From positions 1 through 36,805 of the forward strand of contig WHTN01000016.1 of NCBI GenBank assembly GCA_009377715.1: DNA of 36,805 nt, given 5' to 3'. The position numbers and the translations under genes were made by a program. This document shows, piece by piece, positions 31,736 through 36,805 of the stretch. The DNA comes from Dehalococcoidia bacterium (GTDB taxonomy: Bacteria; Chloroflexota; Dehalococcoidia; SM23-28-2; WHTN01). The notes beneath the pieces were generated by a model that had not been told where the DNA came from, searched no databases, and saw only the letters and a program-made list of their open reading frames with translations. Numbering within the stretch: position 1 is the stretch's first letter; every line of letters begins with the position of its first letter.

Positions 31736-34338
31736 CTAAGCGGTGGCGCGGATAGCCACTTTGACCATTGGAGCAAAGCGCTCGTCGCTTTCGAACAGGG
31801 CGGTGACCGCGCCGCCATCGTAGTAGAACGGCACGAATGTGGTGCCCGGCGCTATCTCTTCGCGTATCTTGGCGCGCATCGTCAGTTCGCCGTGGTCGCT
31901 CGTAATTGTGATCTCTTCCTCGTCGCGGATGCCGTAGCGGGCGGCGTCTTGAGGGCTGATTTCGATAAACTCTTCGTGATGCAGCTTGTCAGCCTGAGGT
32001 AGATGGATAGTGGCGCCTTCCAGACTTGTGTAGAGCGTCCGGCCGGTGATCAAGAGCAGTCCGTCACTACTTTCTTCTGTGGCGGCAGGGACATCGCCGA
32101 GAGGTTGAGCGGATGTTTGAGCAGATGGTACTGCTGCAAAGTTTTGTTGCGAACCAGAGTTAACGGAGTGGTACCGACTGCCCCTATAAAGTGACATTAC
32201 CTGCGCGATCTCGTCCATTACGCCCTCTGCATCTGCTTGGGTATCCCAGGTCTTTCCCAGGCCTTCTGCTAACCCGCTGCCTAGCCTGTTCAGGATGTGA
32301 AGGGCAGGCCGCATCTCACCCAGCGGCGCGACGGCAGAACGAAGCTGTAGTACACGGCGGTCTGCGTTCGTGTACGTGCCGTCTTTGGCGTACGTCGCGA
32401 CGTCAGGCAATACGATATGGGCCATACGAGCGGTATCGGAGAGAAGGCTATCGATTACGATCAGCAGATCCAAATTGGCGAGTGCCTGTCGTACTCGCTC
32501 CTTGTTCGGAGCGAAGAAGACCGGGTTATCGCCCATCACGACCATCGCCTTCAAGCGGCCGTCTCCAGCCGCTGCCACCATCTGTGGGAAGCTCATGCCC
32601 GCTTCTTCCGCGGGGACGTAGCCCGGCAGAAGATCGGGCGCAACGCCGGCGTCCCTGAGGCCATTAACGTTAACCTCGTGCGGTAAGACGAAGAACGACT
32701 GCGCCGCGCGCTCCGGGCCGCAACAGGCGATCGCCAGGTTAGCCAGCGCGGTCGTCGTGACTTCGGCGAGCTTGGCGCCGATATAGGGCATGGCGTAGAC
32801 TAGCGAGACCTCATGGTCGGCGCCGGCCTCTTTGGCTTCCTTCAGCAGTTGCCAGGCCGCCTCAAATGGTGTGCCGAAGTCGCTAGCGCCGTTGGTGCTA
32901 TCGGTCTGTAGTCCTTCAGCGAGCGCTGCTAGCATCTGCACTTCCTGGTCAGGCTTGGGTTGTAGCCAGGCCCGAGCGAAATCGCAGAGCTCGCCGCGCC
33001 TGGAGGCGATGACGATCAGGCGAGCGCGGCCCTTGACGACCGCGTCTTTGATGCGCAGCGCAGCGACGTTATGGCTAGATTCGAGGTCGTCTGCTACGAC
33101 CAGGATCGTCTGGCTGCGGGCCAGCTTCGTCATGTCGGCGGGAAGCACTTGGGTCCCGAAGGAGGCCTCGAGGGCCTTGCCGATCGCCGCCGGCACAGCG
33201 CCGAGGCTGTAATCGATATTGTTCGTGCCTATCAGCGTACGAGCCAGTTTCTGCAGCAGGTAGTTCTCCTCCGTGGTAGCGAACGGCGATCCTAAAAAGC
33301 CCATGGCCTGCGGGCCATTCGCTCGTGTGATTTCGCTGAGACGATCAACGGTCGTGGCGAGGGCGTTGTCCCACGTCGTTGGCTGTAAATCGCCATCCAG
33401 GCGGAAGAGCGGCTGACTAAGGTAGTCGGTCTTCTTTATAGCATCGTAGTGATAGCGGCCGCGGACGCAGATCTGGTCGCGGCTGACCGGATTGGATGCC
33501 TCCGGCCGCACGATAACGCCGCGGCCGCCGCGAGCGCCGAGGCTGATGGTGCAGCCGACACTGCAAGATGAGCAGGTAGTCGGTGTCCACTGATCGACGC
33601 TGGTTGCCTGCCACTTGTTCGGGTGTTCCATAAGCGTGGCGGTAGGACAGACGTCTATACAGGCGCCGCAGAAGTCGCAGTTCGACTCGTCGACGGCGCC
33701 GCCGGCGCCGAAGGCGATACGAGTGTCCCAGCCCTTGCCGGCGACGGTGATGGCGCCGGTGTGGCGGATCTCGTCGCAGGCGCGAACGCAGCGCGAGCAG
33801 AGAATGCACATCTGCGGGTCGAATTCCAGAAAAGGGTTGGCGCGGTCGGCGGCAGGCGGTTCGGTCTCGTAATACGACCTCGGCTCGCCGACCCACGGCT
33901 CGTAATTCGCCATGCCGACGACATCGCAGGTAGTCTGCAGTTCGCAGCGATAGTTCTTCGAGCAGGTGACGCAGCGGTGCGTCACGACGTCGTCGCGCAG
34001 GCAGGTATCACCGGCACGGCATTTCACTACGCGATGGCACGTTAGGCAGCGGTCGGAGTGGTTGGCCAGGATAATGGAGATGACCGATTTCCGGGCATCG
34101 TTTGCGACGGGCGTATCTACGCGCACCGTCATGCCATCGGAGACTTTCGCCGTGCACGAGAGCTGAAGCCCGCGCTGGCCTTCGATCTCTACCAGGCAGG
34201 TACGACAGCCAGCGTACGGTGCCAGGCCGTTGATGTAGCAAAGGTTTGAGATGTAGATGCCGGAGTTCTTGATCGCCTCTACTAGAGGCGATCCGTCCGG
34301 CGCTTCGACGGCCTGGCCGTCGATGTTATCTTCGCCAC
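31736..34338 (-). CDS. nuoG: NADH-quinone oxidoreductase subunit G-like protein, duplicated Cys module
   Basis: From GTG 34338 the start reads MAKIT; adding one C at 34325 joins it to IDGQAVEAPDG and the long frame (about 867 aa). Metal sites: 2Fe-2S C34, C45, C48, C62; a His/Cys site H94, C98, C101, C107; a second similar Cys set C123, C126, C132 with H121; two 4Fe-4S sites C178-C188 and C221-C231; a molybdopterin-domain 4Fe-4S set C256, C259, C263, C291. A molybdopterin oxidoreductase domain and a C-terminal MopB-binding domain follow. The segment where formate dehydrogenases carry catalytic Sec/Cys lacks Cys, so NuoG is preferred. It is coupled to nuoI, 10 bp upstream. nuoE, nuoF and the other subunits are absent. 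Confidence 0.85.
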
Positions 34339-34348
34339 GGTTACCCTG

Positions 34349-34837
34349 CTACCTAGGCCTCTCCAGCGTATCGATGTGGGAATGCTCTCCCGGTTGCGGA
34401 GCTACCCGGCCATTGGGGTAGATGTGCTCATGGCCTGCTAGGTAGTCCTGCGCCATAGTGGTCAACACGTTTTTGTCGCGGTACATGTTGTCGAAGACGC
34501 TGACGGCGTCGTCGTATGGCCCACCGACCTGGATGGCCTCGTAGGGGCAGGCCTCCGTGCAGAGGCCGCAGTACATGCAAAGGCGGAAGTCGATCTCGTA
34601 GCGGTCGATGTTTAGTCGGCCGTCTTCTCTAGGGGACGTCTGGACGAGAATGCAGCCATCGGGGCAGGACTGCGCGCAGGTGCTGCAGCCCGTGCAGCGC
34701 TCTTCGAACCAGAGCAGGTTGGTGCGCGCCCGTGGCGGCACGTTGCGGGTCTGCTCTGGGTATTGGACTGTGATCGGCTGCTTAAAGATATGCTTAAGCG
34801 TTATTAGCATGCCTTTACCGATGCCAGCTCCGTACAA
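34349..34837 (-). CDS. nuoI: NADH-quinone oxidoreductase subunit I (NuoI-like ferredoxin)
   Basis: This 162-aa protein starts at TTG 34837, with GGAGG 5 nt upstream. The N-terminal membrane-associating helix region ends in TLKHIFKQPITVQYPEQ, a NuoI hallmark, and two 4Fe-4S sets follow: C48-C51-C54-C58 and C87-C90-C93-C97. These clusters carry electrons from the peripheral arm towards quinone. The C-terminus HIDTLERPR is short. It sits directly upstream of nuoG. The NuoI-NuoG order without the rest of the operon is unusual. Confidence 0.9.
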   Translation of the reverse strand: MYGAGIGKGMLITLKHIFKQPITVQYPEQTRNVPPRARTNLLWFEERCTGCSTCAQSCPDGCILVQTSPREDGRLNIDRYEIDFRLCMYCGLCTEACPYEAIQVGGPYDDAVSVFDNMYRDKNVLTTMAQDYLAGHEHIYPNGRVAPQPGEHSHIDTLERPR

Positions 34838-34936
34838 GGAAACCTCCGATTTTTGCTATGTCGCAGCTATGATGACCCTATTTTACTGCCGCACATCCGT
34901 TCAAGCAAGGTTCTGTGAAAACCGTCACGTGCTTCC

Positions 34937-35263
34937 TTATTGAAGCGGCGAGAAGTCGGTCGGCTTGAGCATATGGGCTTCGATGCGACTGACGATCGGG
35001 CCGTCCCGTTCCGTCTCGGCACGAATGGCGGCCCATTCAGGATCGTTCTCCACCTTGCCCCAGCCGTCGTTGCGGTTCGGCATGTCGTCCCACTGGTAGA
35101 TAACGCTTAGCTGATCGGTTGGGTCTCCGACCGTGTATGTCCAGGCGCCGATCACCTTAACGCCGTGCTTTTGGTACAACGGCATTATTTGGTTCTGGAA
35201 GCGGTTGAGCATTGCCTCTCTTCTGTCCGGAGCAGCGTGATGAATACGGATCTCGTACAGCAT
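34937..35263 (-). CDS. NIPSNAP-family protein
   Basis: This 108-aa dimeric alpha-beta barrel (ferredoxin-like fold) protein begins LYEIRIHHAAPDRREAMLNRF and contains GAWTYTVGDPTDQLSVIYQWDD and the helix after NDPEWAAIRAE, as in NIPSNAP proteins. Their function in bacteria is not established. ATG 35263 is preceded by GGGAGG. It is the last gene before the 99-bp gap to nuoI and may share its transcript. Confidence 0.9.
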   Translation of the reverse strand: MLYEIRIHHAAPDRREAMLNRFQNQIMPLYQKHGVKVIGAWTYTVGDPTDQLSVIYQWDDMPNRNDGWGKVENDPEWAAIRAETERDGPIVSRIEAHMLKPTDFSPLQ

Positions 35264-35464
35264 TAAGTGAACCTCCCTTCGTTTCTTCGATCTAAAATCA
35301 AGGCGATATTACAGTAAGAACGGGCTCGTAGTAAACGGGTAGAACGAAAGGATCGTTATGCTTGTGCTTGCGATGGGATTTCGGTCATTCCTTGTCCCAT
35401 TACAGGCTTAGTTTCGGACACTTCCTGCTCCTCCGGTTCGCCTTGATGCCATCGGAGAAGAAGG

Positions 35465-35769
35465 TCAACGAACCCTGCGCGCCTTGTCCCCGGGACTATC
35501 CACTTTAATCTCTGATATTTGCTGGCCGAATTTTTCAAGAAAGGCCTCTTCTAGGGGTCGGCCGAGATAGTTGTTTGCAATGCTTCTAACTTCTTCGGCT
35601 GCCTGGGTTGCAATCCAAGAGGCGTAATCTATTGCCTGGGCCACAGTCTCTCTTGGGGCCCTGTCGCGCTTGAGCTCGATGACTAAAGGTTTGCCGTCGA
35701 TTGTTAGACCGAGGAGATCCAATGGGCCTGAACTTGTATTGACTTGGCGGCCAATACAACAATGGCCAT
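35465..35769 (-). pseudogene. NucS/DUF91-like PD-(D/E)XK nuclease fragment, one frame break
   Basis: GGAGG lies 5 nt before ATG 35769. Adding one C to the CC at 35764-35765 joins MA to HCCIGRQVNTSSGPLDLLGL, followed by IDGKPLVIELKRDRAPRETVAQAIDYASW. The IGRQV, D...ELK and AQAIDYASW elements are those of the NucS-like/DUF91 nuclease fold, with the Asp and Glu-x-Lys catalytic set. The protein would be about 102 aa. It lacks the usual N-terminal part before IGRQV, and its tail after FGQQI does not match the family. It is probably a remnant or a minimal domain. Another frame continues to 35356, but no family is recognisable there. Confidence 0.6.
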
Positions 35770-35820
35770 GCCAACCTCCGAAAACAAGAGATAAACTTGG
35801 TGCGATTATAGCATGGCCAT
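35762..35820 (-). promoter_or_regulatory. TATAAT promoter between 10-bp inverted repeats
   Basis: On the minus strand a perfect -10 TATAAT lies at 35810-35805, about 36 bp before ATG 35769. No good -35 is seen. Inverted repeats ATGGCCATGC (35762-35771) and GCATGGCCAT (35811-35820) flank it. One arm overlaps the -10 upstream edge and the other the start codon. Confidence 0.45.
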
Positions 35821-35821
35821 A

Positions 35822-36805
35822 TTAAGCAAAAACCGGCTCATACCTCACTTCATCCTCGTATTCGAACTCCTCTAAGTCTTTAATGCCGCCGAAGCCGATG
35901 CGGTCCAGGATCGTGTCCTCCATGCCCATCATCCGGGCGGGCGTGATCGTGAAGTCGCCCCAGCGGTTGTTGATGGCGTCCAGCGCTTCTGTGAGCCGCC
36001 GCTTCTTCTGCTCATCGTCGAGGAAGGATGACTGGCCTAGCGGTTGCATCAAGCGGTAGCAGGAGACTGCGAGTGCCGAAACATGCTTGCCTTGCGGGGC
36101 CTGGCTGTAAAGGCGCAAGGCGTAGTGATAGATGTCGCTGGTAGCGAAGATAGGGACTGCGATCGTTACGCGTTTGTTCCAGCTACTACCATCGGCGAAG
36201 CCGCAGCTCAGATGAACGACACGTGCCGCATAGCCCACCCGCCGCATCCGCTGCCCGACCTTCTCGGCGAGCTTGCAGAGCAGTCGAGCGACCTCGGCAG
36301 GCTCAGCGGTGGGTGGTGTGACCGCGTAGGAGTGGCCCAGGCCTTGCCTGCCGCTGTCTACGTCGTCGACTTCCCAGCCTCGAAGCCGCAAGTGCCAGTA
36401 GTAGCCGACGATGCTCTCGAAGGCGGACATCAGCGTTTGCGGCGAAGCGTCAAGCATAGCGGTAGGAGTCGGTATTCCAGCCCGCTCCAAGCGCGCCTGG
36501 CCACGCTCGCGGATGCCCGGTATGTCGGTGATCTCCATCCCAGATAGGACTTCTCGTACGTTACCGGCGTCGATCTGTTCCAGCCCGTCCGGTTTGCGGA
36601 TCGACGCGGCGAGTTTCGCGAGATAGCGGTTCGGCCCGATGCCGACGGAGACGCGGATCCACTCGCCGATGTCATTGCGAATAGCGGCCTTGATCCGCCG
36701 GCCGATGGAGAGAAGATCGTTGGCTGAAGTCGACATGTTACGAAAATCCAGGTGCATCTCGTCGATGCTCTTGACCTCGACCACCGGCGTGAAAGTGCGG
36801 AACAG
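35822..36805 (-). CDS. Y-family DNA polymerase (DinB/Pol IV-like), partial
   Basis: This gene runs off the right edge. The first visible residues read LFRTFTPVVEVKSIDEMHLDF, containing the catalytic SIDE motif (family SIDEAFLD). Then come SVGIGPNRYLAKLAASIRKPDG, the helix-hairpin-helix ITDIPGIRERGQARLERAGI, and the little-finger domain with a C-terminal RIGFGGI segment. The N-terminal palm (DxD metal site) is outside the window. Pol IV relatives perform translesion synthesis. The Met/His after SIDE is unusual, and the C-terminal half is divergent, closer to the uncharacterised DinB/ImuB-like group. Its stop lies 53 bp before the nuclease fragment start. Confidence 0.88.
   Translation of the reverse strand: MFRTFTPVVEVKSIDEMHLDFRNMSTSANDLLSIGRRIKAAIRNDIGEWIRVSVGIGPNRYLAKLAASIRKPDGLEQIDAGNVREVLSGMEITDIPGIRERGQARLERAGIPTPTAMLDASPQTLMSAFESIVGYYWHLRLRGWEVDDVDSGRQGLGHSYAVTPPTAEPAEVARLLCKLAEKVGQRMRRVGYAARVVHLSCGFADGSSWNKRVTIAVPIFATSDIYHYALRLYSQAPQGKHVSALAVSCYRLMQPLGQSSFLDDEQKKRRLTEALDAINNRWGDFTITPARMMGMEDTILDRIGFGGIKDLEEFEYEDEVRYEPVFA

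Noticed and set aside
33417..33924. Minus-strand frames of 159 and 89 codons overlapping nuoG
   Set aside because: They are Arg- or Ala-rich alternate frames of the cysteine-rich coding region, with no start signals or family match.
31736..34338. Formate dehydrogenase alpha subunit as the identity of the large iron-sulfur protein
   Set aside because: The region where FdhA carries catalytic Sec/Cys has none, and NuoI is the immediate neighbour, so NuoG is the better call.
35356..35538. A 60-codon minus-strand frame after the nuclease fragment
   Set aside because: It could be a shifted tail of the same gene, but no family pattern confirms either possible frame, so no separate gene is called.

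Overview
This 36.8 kb window looks like a chromosomal segment of an uncultured bacterium, most probably Chloroflexota (Dehalococcoidia/SAR202-like or a relative). The assignment is an inference. It rests on the mix of families: lipoproteins with Ser/Thr/Pro linkers, a NuoG with an unusual Cys-rich insertion, a GKTG-type PlsY, a split TldD/TldE locus, many GTG/TTG starts and tightly overlapping genes. No rRNA, tRNA, CRISPR array, prophage or insertion sequence was recognised.

Layout. (1) 0.1-2.6 kb: nadB-nadC behind a TTGACA promoter and a 21-bp palindromic operator candidate. (2) 2.56-2.9 kb: non-coding, with two palindromic repeats, including a TTCGACAGGCTC-type dispersed repeat. (3) 2.9-3.6 kb, minus strand: fmdB-type zinc ribbon and dtd. 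(4) 3.7-6.7 kb: an aromatic-oxidation island. It holds a Rieske ring-hydroxylating dioxygenase alpha subunit, a peroxiredoxin-like protein with an in-frame UGA (probable selenocysteine, UxxC) and a BphB-type dihydrodiol dehydrogenase, with two long symmetric terminators. (5) 6.7-15.7 kb: a plus-strand run argF-cdaA-cdaR-der-plsY-gpsA-yfhO (c-di-AMP synthesis, ribosome assembly, phospholipid precursors). (6) 15.8-22.1 kb: tldD, then a wedge of two type II toxin-antitoxin modules and a P-loop kinase, then tldE, a HEAT-repeat protein, a Nudix hydrolase and a GNAT acetyltransferase. Nearly every junction overlaps. (7) 22.1-25.9 kb: flavin reductase, small HTH protein, two paralogous 280-aa lipoproteins and a CapA-like lipoprotein. 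(8) 25.9-31.7 kb: PyrE-like PRTase with a 2-hydroxyacid dehydrogenase, rhodanese, HAD hydrolase, orphan secretion-type ATPase, zinc alcohol dehydrogenase, Lon-N domain protein and a DUF2007-like protein. (9) 31.7-36.8 kb, minus strand: nuoG-nuoI, a NIPSNAP protein, a NucS/DUF91-like nuclease fragment and a Y-family DNA polymerase running off the right edge.

A cross-cutting observation: at least eleven reading-frame breaks can each be repaired by adding one G or C, mostly in a short G/C run. They lie in the peroxiredoxin, yfhO (five), brnT, parE (two), the DUF91 gene and nuoG. A compensated insertion/deletion pair also scrambles seven residues of the hydroxyacid dehydrogenase. This pattern suggests base-deletion errors in the assembly rather than many independent pseudogenes, so the broken genes are annotated over their full inferred extent.

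The strongest candidates for new biology are the selenocysteine peroxiredoxin inside an aromatic dioxygenase island, the TldD/TldE protease pair enclosing two toxin-antitoxin modules, and the duplicated His/Cys cluster module in NuoG.
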